Source: Bradyrhizobium betae
GTDB taxonomy: Bacteria; Pseudomonadota; Alphaproteobacteria; Rhizobiales; Xanthobacteraceae
NCBI RefSeq assembly: GCF_004123905.1
Contig: NZ_MZXW01000024.1
Span: forward strand, 124,001 to 188,000
Direction: 5' to 3'
DNA length: 64,000 bases
Numbering within the stretch: the stretch's first letter is position 1; the number at the start of each line of letters is the position of its first letter. Under the pieces are notes generated by a model. It was not told the DNA's origin. It did not search any database and saw only the letters and a list, made by a program, of their open reading frames with translations. Both the position numbers and the translations under genes were made by a program. Of this stretch, positions 42,614 to 50,957 are shown in pieces.

Positions 42614-43069
42614 ATGCGCACTTACGACTTCTCTCCCCTGTGGCGTTCGACCATCGGCTTCGACCGCCTCTTCGACCTCGTGGAGACGGCACAGCGTGCC
42701 GGCGAGGACAATTACCCGCCCTACAACATCGAACGCGTCAGCGAGGATCGCTACCAGATTTCGCTTGCGATCGCGGGCTTTTCACCAAACGAGATCTCGG
42801 TGACGGCCGAGCAGAACGCGGTGATCGTCGAGGGCAACAAGGCGGACAAGGCCGAACGCGAATATCTCTACCGGGGCATTTCCGCGCGGCCCTTCAAGCG
42901 GCAATTCAATCTGGCCGACTATGTTCAGGTGCAGAGTGCCGCGTTCGAGAACGGTCTGCTCAAGATCGAGCTGATCCGGGAAATTCCTGAAGCCATGAAA
43001 CCGCGGCGAATTGCCATCAATGGCGCGCCGTCCGGCACCGTGCATCAACTCGAGGGCAAGGCCGCCTGA
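42614..43069 (+). CDS. small heat-shock protein, Hsp20 family (class A)
   Basis: A 151-residue chaperone. The alpha-crystallin domain (about 36-135) includes YPPYNIERVSEDRYQISLAI, the FNLADYVQV strand and the AxxxNGLL motif as AAFENGLLKIEL. The N-terminal MRTYDFSPLWRSTIGFDRLF is the IbpA-like class A form of rhizobia. It holds unfolding proteins in oligomers until Hsp70 can refold them. The start is ATG 42614, with GGAGG ten bases upstream inside the ROSE element; the longer frame to 42515 runs through that RNA. Confidence 0.95.
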   Translation: MRTYDFSPLWRSTIGFDRLFDLVETAQRAGEDNYPPYNIERVSEDRYQISLAIAGFSPNEISVTAEQNAVIVEGNKADKAEREYLYRGISARPFKRQFNLADYVQVQSAAFENGLLKIELIREIPEAMKPRRIAINGAPSGTVHQLEGKAA

Positions 43070-43092
43070 TTTTCTCTTGTCGGAGACCTGGT

Positions 43093-43119
43093 GATCCCGC
43101 CCGCTTGTCAGGCGGGATC
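43093..43119 (+). terminator. hairpin after hsp20
   Basis: A perfect stem, GATCCCGCC and its complement GGCGGGATC, with a 9-base loop starts 24 bases after the hsp20 stop. It lacks a strong U-tract, so ending may be partial, letting some transcripts continue into the small genes downstream. Confidence 0.6.
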
Positions 43120-43190
43120 GACCATTGCCTTCGATCGCGCTCACGAATGCAAACCAGAGGTTTTATCGAAAGGAGAAGGAGAGAGACCTC

Positions 43191-43508
43191 ATGATCGATC
43201 ATGCTGACAACATCATCGACCTGAAAGCGATACTGCACCCCGGCTCTGTCTACGATCATCCCCGCGACGTCGTCGCGGATCCCGCTCTGTCGATCGGCGA
43301 GAAGCGGGCAATCCTAGCGTCCTGGGCTTCGGACGCTGCCAGCATTGCTTCGAACCCGGCGTTGAGGGAACTACCGGGCTCGAACAAGCCCGTCACCATC
43401 GACGAAATTCTGGAGGCACTTGCGACTCTCGACCACCATCCGAAGGGGCCTCCGGGTGGCAAGCCGGTCCGCAGGAGATCCGTCTCGCGAACCGATCTCG
43501 CCGCCTAG
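43191..43508 (+). CDS. conserved rhizobial hypothetical protein (105 aa)
   Basis: A 105-residue acidic soluble protein. It reads MIDHADNIIDLKAILHPGSV, then YDHPRDVVADPALSIGEKRAILASWASDA, a pattern that recurs in small rhizobial proteins encoded near stress genes. No signal peptide, membrane segment or catalytic motif is visible. GGAGAGAG precedes ATG 43191. The function is unknown; its place between hsp20 and two more small genes suggests a stress role, which is inferred. Confidence 0.75.
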   Translation: MIDHADNIIDLKAILHPGSVYDHPRDVVADPALSIGEKRAILASWASDAASIASNPALRELPGSNKPVTIDEILEALATLDHHPKGPPGGKPVRRRSVSRTDLAA

Positions 43509-43536
43509 ACGACGATTGCCAAACGGGATCACGACG

Positions 43537-43773
43537 ATGATGGATGAAAAGCTGGCCCTGTTGCGCGCGCACCGCAACAACATCAGCCGCTATCGGCGGC
43601 TGCTCAAGACCGAACTGACCGAGTTCGAGCGGCAATTCATTGAAAAGCGCTTGGCCGAGGAACGTTCCGCGATCGAGCAGCTCGCCGGCTCCACCTTTCC
43701 ACTCGCATTTGAAACTCCAAACCGGGCGGTCGAGAACGCATCCGCGTTCATGACAGCAAGCAGCCACGGCTAA
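43537..43773 (+). CDS. small conserved hypothetical protein (78 aa)
   Basis: The first 50 residues form a strongly charged amphipathic helix (LALLRAHRNNISRYRRLL then LTEFERQFIEKRLAEERSAIEQL), likely a helical hairpin or coiled coil. No family is recognised beyond similar short rhizobial proteins. Start ATG 43537 or 43540. It lies 28 bases after the previous small gene and only five before the next, so the three look like one operon. Confidence 0.72.
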   Translation: MMDEKLALLRAHRNNISRYRRLLKTELTEFERQFIEKRLAEERSAIEQLAGSTFPLAFETPNRAVENASAFMTASSHG

Positions 43774-43778
43774 TTGAA

Positions 43779-44048
43779 ATGTCCGACAACTTCCCGACGT
43801 TCGAAGTTTTCTTGAAAAGGTACGGCCGAAGGACATGGCGATGGCGTGTTTGCACGACGGAAGGACGCCTGGTCATGCACGGGTCCGAAAATGCCCGACC
43901 CGCGGCCAAATACGCGGCTGAAAGGGCGTTGTTTCAAATGCTTCTGACCGCGCCCTACCGACCGGCGAGCCATGCTTCCGCCATGGCTCGCTCCAATCTG
44001 TCGACACCTGCATCGAGATGGCTGCCCCGGCATCAGATGCGCGAATGA
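43779..44048 (+). CDS. small hypothetical protein (89 aa)
   Basis: A basic protein whose first 60 residues (SDNFPTFEVFLKRYGRRTWRW, then RVCTTEGRLVMHGSENARPAAKYAAERALFQML) look coherent, while the last 25 resemble untranslated sequence. Five bases separate it from the upstream gene. It could be a truncated or recently extended gene. No function is proposed. Confidence 0.55.
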   Translation: MSDNFPTFEVFLKRYGRRTWRWRVCTTEGRLVMHGSENARPAAKYAAERALFQMLLTAPYRPASHASAMARSNLSTPASRWLPRHQMRE

Positions 44049-44110
44049 CAAGACGAGGCCCGGGATGGCGTCAGGCGATGCCGGTCCCGGCCATGTCCGC
44101 TCGTGACCGC

Positions 44111-45043
44111 TTACCGCCGCGGCGCGGGCGCCGCCATCGCAGCCGCCGGCGCGGGCGGCGTCAAATGGCGCGGGACGATGATGGTTTGGCCGGGGGTGAG
44201 CTGCGCGTTCTCCGCCAGCGAATTGCTCTGCGCGAGCGTCCACAGCGGCACGCGATTGGCGGCTGCGATGCTCTCCATGGTGTCGCCGGCACGCACCGGC
44301 ACCCGCACGCCGCTGTCCCACAATTCGACCAGCGTATCGCCCGGGACGAGATAGCGCAGCGGCACGGAATCGCCCTGGGCCTGCGGCTGAATGCGCGGCA
44401 ACTGCGTCACCATCTCGATGATCTGGCGGTGGATGTCGTCCGACTTCTCGATGTTGATGTGAGAGACGCGGCTGTTCTCTTTCAAATCGTAGCTCGCATA
44501 ATGGCCACGATAGCCCGGCAACGCCACCACATTGCCCCCACCGAGCACGCTATCGGAGAGGAAGATGTTGATGAAGCGCTCGACATTGAGCGGCACGTCA
44601 TCGGTCGCGTGCGCGGGATCGATGGTGATGACGAGGCTGATCGGGATGTTTTCCTTGGCCGCCATCTCGGAGATGATGACCGAGCACAACCCGCCCATGG
44701 AATGACCGATCAGCACGATCGGCGCCGGCGTTTCCTTGTAGCTGGCGATGGCGCGATCGCCGATCCACCGGCAGATGGTGAATTCGTTGACGTCGGCCGA
44801 GAAGCCGGCCTTCGTCAGCTTCTCTTCAAGCCGGTCCATGCCGGTCGAGAAAAACGGGCCCATGGCGCCGCGGAACAGGTAGATCTTTGGCGGCGGCAGT
44901 GGCTCGACGGGAGCAGGAGGCGGCGGCGCGGTGGCCGTCGTCGCCGCGCGCTTCGACTTGGCAGGCGAGGCAACGGCCATGCCGGTGTCTAGGGCGAGCA
45001 GCGCAACCACTGCCAGCGCGACGACTCGCCTTGGATCAAGCAT
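44111..45043 (-). CDS. secreted alpha/beta-hydrolase-like protein with C-terminal LysM domain
   Basis: A 310-residue exported protein. A signal peptide (about 1-26, LDPRRVVALAVVALLALDTG) and a Pro-rich linker lead to an alpha/beta hydrolase core with the nucleophile elbow LIGHSMGG (Ser in GHSMG). A LysM domain follows at about 255-300 (VRAGDTMESIAAANRVPLWT then LTPGQTIIVP), which binds peptidoglycan. Lipase or esterase activity at the cell wall is inferred. It is closely related in layout to the protein at 53395-54111, which lacks LysM. ATG 45043 is chosen for the signal peptide. Confidence 0.85.
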   Translation of the reverse strand: MLDPRRVVALAVVALLALDTGMAVASPAKSKRAATTATAPPPPAPVEPLPPPKIYLFRGAMGPFFSTGMDRLEEKLTKAGFSADVNEFTICRWIGDRAIASYKETPAPIVLIGHSMGGLCSVIISEMAAKENIPISLVITIDPAHATDDVPLNVERFINIFLSDSVLGGGNVVALPGYRGHYASYDLKENSRVSHINIEKSDDIHRQIIEMVTQLPRIQPQAQGDSVPLRYLVPGDTLVELWDSGVRVPVRAGDTMESIAAANRVPLWTLAQSNSLAENAQLTPGQTIIVPRHLTPPAPAAAMAAPAPRR

Positions 45044-45186
45044 CAGTTCAGCAGTCCCACCACGGGAGGCCGCAGCCTCCCCACGGGGGCTTAGTGACCA
45101 CCGATTGGGTGGATTTTGGGGCACGGAACCGGCCGACGACACCCCGTCGGTCGGGGCCCGCAGTCTCTTCCCGCGGCAGCCCGGCA

Positions 45187-45597
45187 TCAACTGAACGGAA
45201 CCCATGGCTGGGCTTCGCAGGCATCGAGGATCACCGAGATCTGGAGTCCCTTGTAGGCATCATCGTCGAAAAAGACCGAATAGGCGGGGCGTCTGCCGGC
45301 TGACGGCCCACGCTGCCTCAGGCAGACGAAATACGATCCCGGCCCGTGGTCGGTAGGGCGGACGGCGGTTGTCTCCAGTTCCCCGGTCAGCTTGGCCTCG
45401 GCGGCCCCTTTCTTGACGCCCTCCTGCACCGCCTTGGTGCTCGGTGCGCGCGGAGGCTGGTAGGCCGGAGGCAGATTCGCGCTCGACGCACACCCCGCCA
45501 GCAACAGCGTCAGCACGGCCGACAAGGCCGCCAGAGACGGGCGGCCGAAGGCGGACCTTCGAGGGAGGCGCCGTGCCAACTGATATCGTAGATACAT
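45187..45597 (-). CDS. small lipoprotein of unknown function
   Basis: A 136-residue protein with a lipobox (LTLLLAGC, Cys at about 37) followed by a Pro-rich spacer and a beta-rich part (GPGSYFVCLRQRG, PAYSVFFDDDAYKGLQISVI). The N-terminus before the hydrophobic stretch is long and basic. It begins 28 bases after the DUF3313 gene, so the two lipoproteins are probably one operon. Confidence 0.78.
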   Translation of the reverse strand: MYLRYQLARRLPRRSAFGRPSLAALSAVLTLLLAGCASSANLPPAYQPPRAPSTKAVQEGVKKGAAEAKLTGELETTAVRPTDHGPGSYFVCLRQRGPSAGRRPAYSVFFDDDAYKGLQISVILDACEAQPWVPFS

Positions 45598-45625
45598 CAC
45601 TTACCCTCGGTGTCGCGCAGCCGCG

Positions 45626-46513
45626 TCACTGCGTCAGCGTCTGCTCCGAATTCACCTCGGGCGCCGGCGCCGGGGCCGGACCGCTGGTCGGGGTCTCCTT
45701 TGCGCCGGAATCCGTCCAGGCCGGCGGCAGGCCGAGCCCCTGCCCCGCGAAGCCGGTGATGCCGGGAAATCGTCCGAACGCTTCGCAGGCGACATATTTC
45801 GGCGCGCCGCCGAATCGCACGGGAATGCTGTCCATTGGCGGCAGCGCAGGCATACCGCCGAACGGCGACTCCCCGGTCGTGACCAGCTTGGCGAAGTCGG
45901 CGCCGAAATCGGCGGCGAGATCGTAGGCATCGCCTTCGTTGGAGACCCGGGCAGAGTTCGAGATGGAATTGGCGTTGCGCGCCCACACCATCGCCGCCTT
46001 CTGAAATCCGGCGAAGTCGCGCGCTTCCGCCTCGACCGACAGTCCGCCGAGCCCGACCGGAAGCCGCGGCACCGGCACGGGCACCGCGGGAAGGACAACG
46101 GTCTTGGCAATCGACAGCGCCTTCGATGCGCCGGAGGCGGTCGGGCTGGTCGGCGTCGCATGTGTCACCGTCGCCTGCACCGTGAGGTCGGCATCCTCAT
46201 CGGCGGACACGATGCGGAAGCGCTCGCTCAGACGAAGACACAGCTCGCGGCTGATGGCGTTCGCGACCAGGCGCCGCTCCTTTTCAGTCAAGGGGACATC
46301 GGCCCGCGCGGGAAAGATGGTCGACGCGATCCGGATCGTCTTCGCCGCCAGCAAATCCTTCTTGTTCACCCGGATCTGCGATCGCGTCACCAGTCCGTTC
46401 GCGTCCGACATCCGGTCGTAGCTTTGAAGCGAGCCGGCGCGTTCAAGCGGTGCGGCCGCGCAGCCACCGAGGGCCAGCGCGAAGCTCATCAGGGCCGTCC
46501 GAGGAAAGCGCAT
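45626..46513 (-). CDS. DUF3313 family lipoprotein
   Basis: A 295-residue outer-membrane lipoprotein: lipobox ALALGGC (Cys at about 18), then SLQSYDRMSDANGLVTRSQIRVNK and the DUF3313 core (LVANAISRELCLRLSERFRIV, DADLTVQATVTH). The C-terminal 40 residues are Pro/Ala-rich. The function of DUF3313 is unknown. It is the first gene of a leftward operon with the next lipoprotein and possibly the LysM hydrolase. Confidence 0.83.
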   Translation of the reverse strand: MRFPRTALMSFALALGGCAAAPLERAGSLQSYDRMSDANGLVTRSQIRVNKKDLLAAKTIRIASTIFPARADVPLTEKERRLVANAISRELCLRLSERFRIVSADEDADLTVQATVTHATPTSPTASGASKALSIAKTVVLPAVPVPVPRLPVGLGGLSVEAEARDFAGFQKAAMVWARNANSISNSARVSNEGDAYDLAADFGADFAKLVTTGESPFGGMPALPPMDSIPVRFGGAPKYVACEAFGRFPGITGFAGQGLGLPPAWTDSGAKETPTSGPAPAPAPEVNSEQTLTQ

Positions 46514-46656
46514 TGTCCCATTCCCACAGGGGCGGCTTATTCGAGAGATCGCTCTCAGCCCCCATCCATCACCTTAAATAGATGGAACTCTCTAATTTTG
46601 ATTTTCTCGTGACGAAACGTTGCTAGAATGTTGCTGGGAGATGGGAGACGCGCGCA

Positions 46657-47319
46657 TTGAGGAAAGTCGACCCCGTCAAGCATGAGCAGAAGCGCGGCGA
46701 GATCCTCGGCGCAGCGATCCGCTGCTTCATCAAAGACGGTTTTCGCGGCGCCAGCACGACTGACATCTGCACTGAGGCCGGCATCAGTCCCGGCCACCTC
46801 TACCACTACTTCCCGAGCAAGGAGGCGATCATCGAGGCGATGATCGATCTGGGTCTTGCACATGCGGCGGAGCGGTTTGGAAAGATTATCGAGGCCGACG
46901 ACGTCATCGAGGCGCTGCTCGTCGATATCGAGGACAACAGCCTGCGGTTTCGGCCCGCCCAACTTCTCAATCTGGATGGCCTCGCGGAAGCCGCCCGTAA
47001 TCCCGAATTCGCAAAGATCATCGAACGGCACACCGCGGCAGTCCGCCGCATGTGGAGCGATTTTCTGCGCCGGGCGCAAGAGCAAGGACGGGTGGATTCA
47101 GGCCTCGATCCGGACGCAACGGCGAACATCCTGATCGCGCTCATCGACGGATCCCGCGCAATGCCGATCCGCAATCCCAAGCTGGATATCAGGCAGAGCG
47201 CGGAGCATCTGAGGACGATGCTCGTCCGCTTCCTGAGCCCGCCGGAAGCGCAGAGCGCAGCGAGCAAGCCGCGCCATCAAAGGCCCAGCCGTCCCCTCAA
47301 GCTGGTCAGGAAGCGATAG
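46657..47319 (+). CDS. TetR family transcriptional regulator
   Basis: A 220-residue regulator. The helix-turn-helix region reads GFRGASTTDICTEAGISPGHLYHYFPSKEAIIEAMI, with a helical C-terminal domain (TetR_C type) and a basic tail. The only suitable start is TTG 46657, ten bases after GGGAGA; there is no in-frame ATG before the DNA-binding domain. It precedes the NmrA/SDR/MarR group by about 210 bases and may control it. Confidence 0.88.
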   Translation: MRKVDPVKHEQKRGEILGAAIRCFIKDGFRGASTTDICTEAGISPGHLYHYFPSKEAIIEAMIDLGLAHAAERFGKIIEADDVIEALLVDIEDNSLRFRPAQLLNLDGLAEAARNPEFAKIIERHTAAVRRMWSDFLRRAQEQGRVDSGLDPDATANILIALIDGSRAMPIRNPKLDIRQSAEHLRTMLVRFLSPPEAQSAASKPRHQRPSRPLKLVRKR

Positions 47320-47465
47320 GATGACCGTGCTTGGACAAGCCGCTTCGCCCAGTCAGGCCCGAGCCGCCGCCATCGCGGCTTTTGGATCGGCCGGAGTCGA
47401 CGCGGTTGTTACACGGCGATGTGAACCGCCCTGCTCCACCCCTCGAAAGAAGCGCCTTGACTTAA

Positions 47466-47506
47466 GAGCGCATGCTCCTATTTTGCCGATATAGGAGCAT
47501 ATGCTC
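47466..47506. promoter_or_regulatory. tandem operator-like palindromes ahead of the NmrA gene
   Basis: Two related sites, GAGCGCATGCTC (47466-47477) and GAGCATATGCTC (47495-47506), are 29 bases apart, centre to centre. Each is flanked on its inner side by CTAT or ATAG, so TGCTCCTAT (47473-47481) also pairs with ATAGGAGCA (47491-47499). They look like two half-degenerate copies of one longer palindromic operator, next to the ribosome site of the NmrA gene. The regulator could be the TetR upstream or the MarR at 49669. Confidence 0.6.
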
Positions 47507-47530
47507 TCATATGAACGAAGGAGCGCTATC

Positions 47531-48412
47531 GTGAGCGAGTCAACCATTCTGGTGAGCGGTGCAACCGGACGCACCGGAGGAGCCGCCGTCGACGAACTGC
47601 TCAAGATGGGCAAGAAGGTGCGCGCCTATGTGCGCTCGGACGGCGAACGGGCGGCTGCGCTGAGACAGCGTGGCGTCGACATCGCCATCGGCGATTTCAC
47701 CGAAATCGACGCCATTCGCGCGGCCATGGAAGGCATTCAATCCGCCTATTTCCTTCATCCGATCTCGCCGGGAATCATCGGCGCGGCTGCCTATTTCGCC
47801 CAGGCTGCGAAGGAAGCCGGCGTCACCGCAATCGTGAACATGTCGCAGATTTCGGCACGCAGGGAATCGGCAAGCCGTGCGGCACAGGACCACTGGGTCT
47901 CGGAGCAGGTGTTCGACTGGTCGGGTGTCGCGACCACGCACCTGCGTCCCACCTTCTTTGCGGATTGGCTGGTCTATCCGCATTGGGGCAAGGAGATCTG
48001 GGCCAGCAAGAAGATCGAATTTCCGTTTGAGAACGGACGCCACGCGCCGATCGCCAGTGACGATCAGGGGCGCGTCATCGCCCACCTCCTGGCCAAGCCG
48101 CAAGGTCACGAAGGCAAGATCTATCCGCTGCACGGCCCAGTGGAGATGAACCACACCGAGATCGCAGCAGCGATGAGCGAAGTGCTCGGCGCCAGGATCG
48201 AGTACGCGCCGACCTCGATCGCAATGTTCAAGGAGAAGATGGAGAAGCTCTACAAGTTTCCTTCATTCCTTGTGCAGCACCTGGTCGAGGTCGCCCAGAA
48301 TTATCGCGACGGCATTTTCTCGGGCACCAACGATGCCGTCGAGAAGATCACAGGAACGCCGCCTCTCTCGGTCCAGCAATTCATCGCGCAGAACCGCGCC
48401 GTGTTCGCCTGA
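47531..48412 (+). CDS. NmrA-like NAD(P)H-binding atypical SDR
   Basis: A 293-residue cytoplasmic protein. The nucleotide-binding motif ILVSGATGRTGGAAVDELL is at the N-terminus; VRAYVRSDGERAAALRQRG and YFLHPISPGI follow in the NmrA/QorB pattern. It lacks a YxxxK catalytic pair, like redox-sensing members, but some act as quinone reductases. Start GTG 47531 has GAAGGAG upstream, giving the motif at the very N-terminus. It heads an operon of four genes reaching the MarR at 50130. Confidence 0.88.
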   Translation: MSESTILVSGATGRTGGAAVDELLKMGKKVRAYVRSDGERAAALRQRGVDIAIGDFTEIDAIRAAMEGIQSAYFLHPISPGIIGAAAYFAQAAKEAGVTAIVNMSQISARRESASRAAQDHWVSEQVFDWSGVATTHLRPTFFADWLVYPHWGKEIWASKKIEFPFENGRHAPIASDDQGRVIAHLLAKPQGHEGKIYPLHGPVEMNHTEIAAAMSEVLGARIEYAPTSIAMFKEKMEKLYKFPSFLVQHLVEVAQNYRDGIFSGTNDAVEKITGTPPLSVQQFIAQNRAVFA

Positions 48413-48442
48413 GCACGATCAAAGCCAACATGGGGGTTGAAA

Positions 48443-48817
48443 ATGTCCCACCCACGACCCGAGCGTCACCCGTTTCTGGATGATCTGACCGCTGATGCCG
48501 AACTGGTCAGCTCCGTGCTGCGCGGCCCCGTCACCGGACGCGACGACATCCGTCGCGTCGTCGACGCCGTCGGAACCTTCTACGCGTCGCAAACACCGAC
48601 CTTTGTGCAGAATGTCGGCTCGCGGCTGTTTCTCGAATACGAGGCCGTTCTCAACGGCGGAGAGAAGCTGAGCGCGGCCGTCATCGTCGACCACGGTCCC
48701 GACGGCTCGGTGCCGCGCGTCAGCGTGCGCATGAGCCCGCTTGGCGCGGTGCTGTCCCTTGCCACTGGTCTGCGCGAGCGGCTTTCGAACCAGTTGCCGG
48801 AACGTCTTTTTCTCTGA
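48443..48817 (+). CDS. small conserved protein, SnoaL/DUF-like
   Basis: A 124-residue protein of mixed alpha/beta type (ELVSSVLRGPVTGRDDIRRVV, FLEYEAVLNGGEKLSAAVIVD). The pattern resembles SnoaL-like NTF2-fold proteins, which bind small ligands or isomerise polyketides, but no catalytic residues can be assigned. It is the second gene of the operon that begins at 47531. An in-frame TTG six bases upstream is an alternative start. Confidence 0.72.
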   Translation: MSHPRPERHPFLDDLTADAELVSSVLRGPVTGRDDIRRVVDAVGTFYASQTPTFVQNVGSRLFLEYEAVLNGGEKLSAAVIVDHGPDGSVPRVSVRMSPLGAVLSLATGLRERLSNQLPERLFL

Positions 48818-48882
48818 ACTGAAAGTGGGCCAGCGCCGGGAGCAAGCCTCGCTGGCACCGAAATCTGGAAAGGTAGACTGTC

Positions 48883-49596
48883 ATGGATATCAAGAACGCA
48901 ACCGTCTTCATCACTGGTGCCAATCGCGGCCTGGGCCTGGCCTTTGCGCGCGAGGCACGTCGCCGCGGAGCTGCGAAAGTCTACGCGGGCATGCGCAAAA
49001 GGGACGGCTTCAATGAGCCTGGCATCATCCCGGTCAAGATCGACGTCACCGATCCGGCATCGATCGCTGCAGCCGCAGAACTCGCTGACGATACGACGTT
49101 GCTCGTCAATAATGCCGGCATCGCCGCCCTGATCGACAGCCCCCTGTCAGCCGACGTCGCGACACAATCGGCTCGCATGTTCGATACCAATTATTACGGC
49201 GTCGTGCGCGTCACGCAGGCCTTCGAGCCGATCTTGTCGAAGAAGCCGAGCGCCGCGATCATCAACGTGCTGTCCGACATCGTCTGGCTGCCGCGTCCGA
49301 TCCTGGCGCCCTATGCGGCGTCAAAGGCTGCGGCATGGAGCTATACCAACCAGCTTCGCTTTCATCTGCGCGAGCGCGGCGTCCAGGTTCTCGGCCTGCA
49401 TGTCGGGTTCGTGGATACCGACCTGACCAACGGCATTGACGTGCCGAAAGCGAGCCCCGAAGACGTAGTGCGCCAGACCTATGACGCCCTCACCGCCGGC
49501 AAGAGCGAGGTGATGGCCGACAAGGGGACGGTGGTGCTGAAGGGTACGCTTGCGGCTGAAGAGCCCGGCTATATCACCCCACCACAAGGGTTTTGA
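48883..49596 (+). CDS. short-chain dehydrogenase/reductase (SDR)
   Basis: A 237-residue classical SDR. It has the cofactor motif FITGANRGLGLAFA, the NNAG motif (LLVNNAGIAAL), active-site Ser in INVLSDIVWLP and the YxxxK pair in APYAASKAAAW. It reduces or oxidises a carbonyl or alcohol with NAD(P)(H). It is part of the NmrA/SnoaL-like/SDR/MarR operon. Confidence 0.92.
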   Translation: MDIKNATVFITGANRGLGLAFAREARRRGAAKVYAGMRKRDGFNEPGIIPVKIDVTDPASIAAAAELADDTTLLVNNAGIAALIDSPLSADVATQSARMFDTNYYGVVRVTQAFEPILSKKPSAAIINVLSDIVWLPRPILAPYAASKAAAWSYTNQLRFHLRERGVQVLGLHVGFVDTDLTNGIDVPKASPEDVVRQTYDALTAGKSEVMADKGTVVLKGTLAAEEPGYITPPQGF

Positions 49597-49668
49597 GAAT
49601 ATCGTTGCGCCCGCGCTACGCCTATATTCGGCGGCGCGGGCCGACGATGGAAATGGGAAGGACAAGAG

Positions 49669-50130
49669 ATGTTGCCGGTGAGCAAGCCTCTGGGACTAGA
49701 TCAATGCAACTGCTCCGCGATGAGGAAGGCCAACCGGCAGATCTCGCGTTTCTACGATGCTCATCTCGAGCCCGCGGGCCTGCGCATCACGCAATTCCTG
49801 ACCTTGTCGGCCCTGAACGAACTCGGCAGCGCCGCTGTCAATGCGCTCGCCGAGCGGCTCGACATCGAACGGACCGCGATGGGCAAGATGGTCGGCTTTC
49901 TCGAGCGTGATGGCCTCGCCCGAATCCGTCCCTCCCCCACCGATGGAAGAAGCCGCCTCATCGAGCTCACCGATGCGGGGCGGCGTCTTCACGACAAGGC
50001 CGCCCCGCTTTGGCAGCGCGCACAGCGCGAATTCGAAGAGCTGAACGGCGCGAAAAACGTTGCCGTGCTGCGGGGCGCCCTGCGGGACATGGTCGTCGGC
50101 GACATGAAGCCGGACTCATCCGAGGACTGA
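49669..50130 (+). CDS. MarR family transcriptional regulator
   Basis: A 153-residue winged-helix protein with the central MarR block LTLSALNELGSAAVNALAERLDIERTAMGKMVGFLERDGLARIRPSPTDGRSRLIELT in which the wing carries DGRSRLIEL. Two Cys residues (CNCSAM) close to the N-terminus could make it redox-sensitive, as in OhrR or similar, but this is a guess. It may control the operon it ends. GGAAGGA precedes the ATG. Confidence 0.9.
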   Translation: MLPVSKPLGLDQCNCSAMRKANRQISRFYDAHLEPAGLRITQFLTLSALNELGSAAVNALAERLDIERTAMGKMVGFLERDGLARIRPSPTDGRSRLIELTDAGRRLHDKAAPLWQRAQREFEELNGAKNVAVLRGALRDMVVGDMKPDSSED

Positions 50131-50165
50131 GCGCCGCGACCCGATGGCCTGCCGCCGCGCGTTAG

Positions 50166-50350
50166 TTGCGCCGCGTCTTCAAGGGACCGATCATCGCCGC
50201 CGGCGGTTTTGAGCGCGACAGCGGCGATGCCGACCTCGTCGCCTTCGGCCGGCACTTCGCTGCCAACCCGATCTCGTCGAGCGCCTCCGCCGCAACCTCG
50301 CAGTCAGCCCACACGATCGCGACACGTTCTACGGCCCGGGTCTCGCCATC
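50166..50350 (+). pseudogene. broken 3' remnant of an Old Yellow Enzyme (NADH:flavin oxidoreductase) gene
   Basis: One frame reads LRRVFKGPIIAAGGF and then GDADLVAFGRHFAANP, the phosphate-binding end of Old Yellow Enzyme. The frame then shifts by one base at about 50267-50270, and the other frame continues PDLVERLRRNLAVSPHDRD and TFYGPGLA, the family's usual C-terminus (PDLxxRLRxNxPLxxYDRxTFY). An internal stretch before GDADLV is missing as well, and a stop precedes the segment. The rest of the gene (about 300 residues) is gone. Confidence 0.85.
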
Positions 50351-50368
50351 ATGACCGCCGCCGCGTCC

Positions 50369-50848
50369 TTAGAGGGGCGAAATCCGGTTCAGCAATTCGA
50401 GCAGCGTCCGCTGCTCGGTCTCGGTGAGCGGAGCCAGCATTCGCTCGTTATAAGGCTCCGTCAGCCTCGCCCCCTCGGCAATGAGCTTTGCGCCCTTTGG
50501 CGTCAGCATGAGCTCGACGGCGCGACGATCGGACTTCGAGCGATTGCGCTTGATGAAGCCGGACGATTCCAGTTCGTTCAGGATCTTGATCAGGTTCGGC
50601 AGACGCAGCCGGAGCAGGCTGGCGAGGCTGCTCGGCGGCACGCCGGGATTGTCGCGAATGACGGCGAAAATCGCATAGGTCGCGGGCGTCAGGCCCAATG
50701 CGGCGAATTCCTCGTAGAAGCCCTCGAAGAACTTCAGCTGCGCGAGCCGCAGCATGAAGCCGGGTGTCCGTTGAAGTGCACGCAGATCCAGCGGTTTCTC
50801 CGGTTGCTGAGCGGATTTCGCTCCGGGTCTAACGCGTTTCGAGCTCAT
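50369..50848 (-). CDS. MarR family transcriptional regulator
   Basis: A 159-residue winged-helix protein (recognition region PPSSLASLLRLRLPNLIKILNELESSGF, wing SKSDRRAVELMLTPKG). It is divergent from the binding-protein/P450 genes, and the gap holds an AT-rich palindrome, so it probably represses them until an aromatic acid binds. ATG 50848 has GGTGAG upstream; the longer frame to 51055 runs into the binding-protein gene. Confidence 0.9.
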   Translation of the reverse strand: MSSKRVRPGAKSAQQPEKPLDLRALQRTPGFMLRLAQLKFFEGFYEEFAALGLTPATYAIFAVIRDNPGVPPSSLASLLRLRLPNLIKILNELESSGFIKRNRSKSDRRAVELMLTPKGAKLIAEGARLTEPYNERMLAPLTETEQRTLLELLNRISPL

Positions 50849-50897
50849 GATTCTCACCTTCCGGAGGGGAAAAATACGACGAATTGACACTCTCAAA

Positions 50898-50920
50898 AAT
50901 AGATATAAAATATAACTATT
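50898..50920. promoter_or_regulatory. AT-rich operator between MarR and binding-protein genes
   Basis: AATAGATATA-AAA-TATAACTATT is a near-perfect dyad (nine of ten pairs) in an AT-rich island between the divergent genes. It sits 50 bases from the MarR start and 38 from the other. It is the expected place and shape for a MarR operator overlapping both promoters. Confidence 0.65.
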
Positions 50921-50957
50921 ATTTAGCGGCACCAAGACCGCCCACGGGAGGGACACA

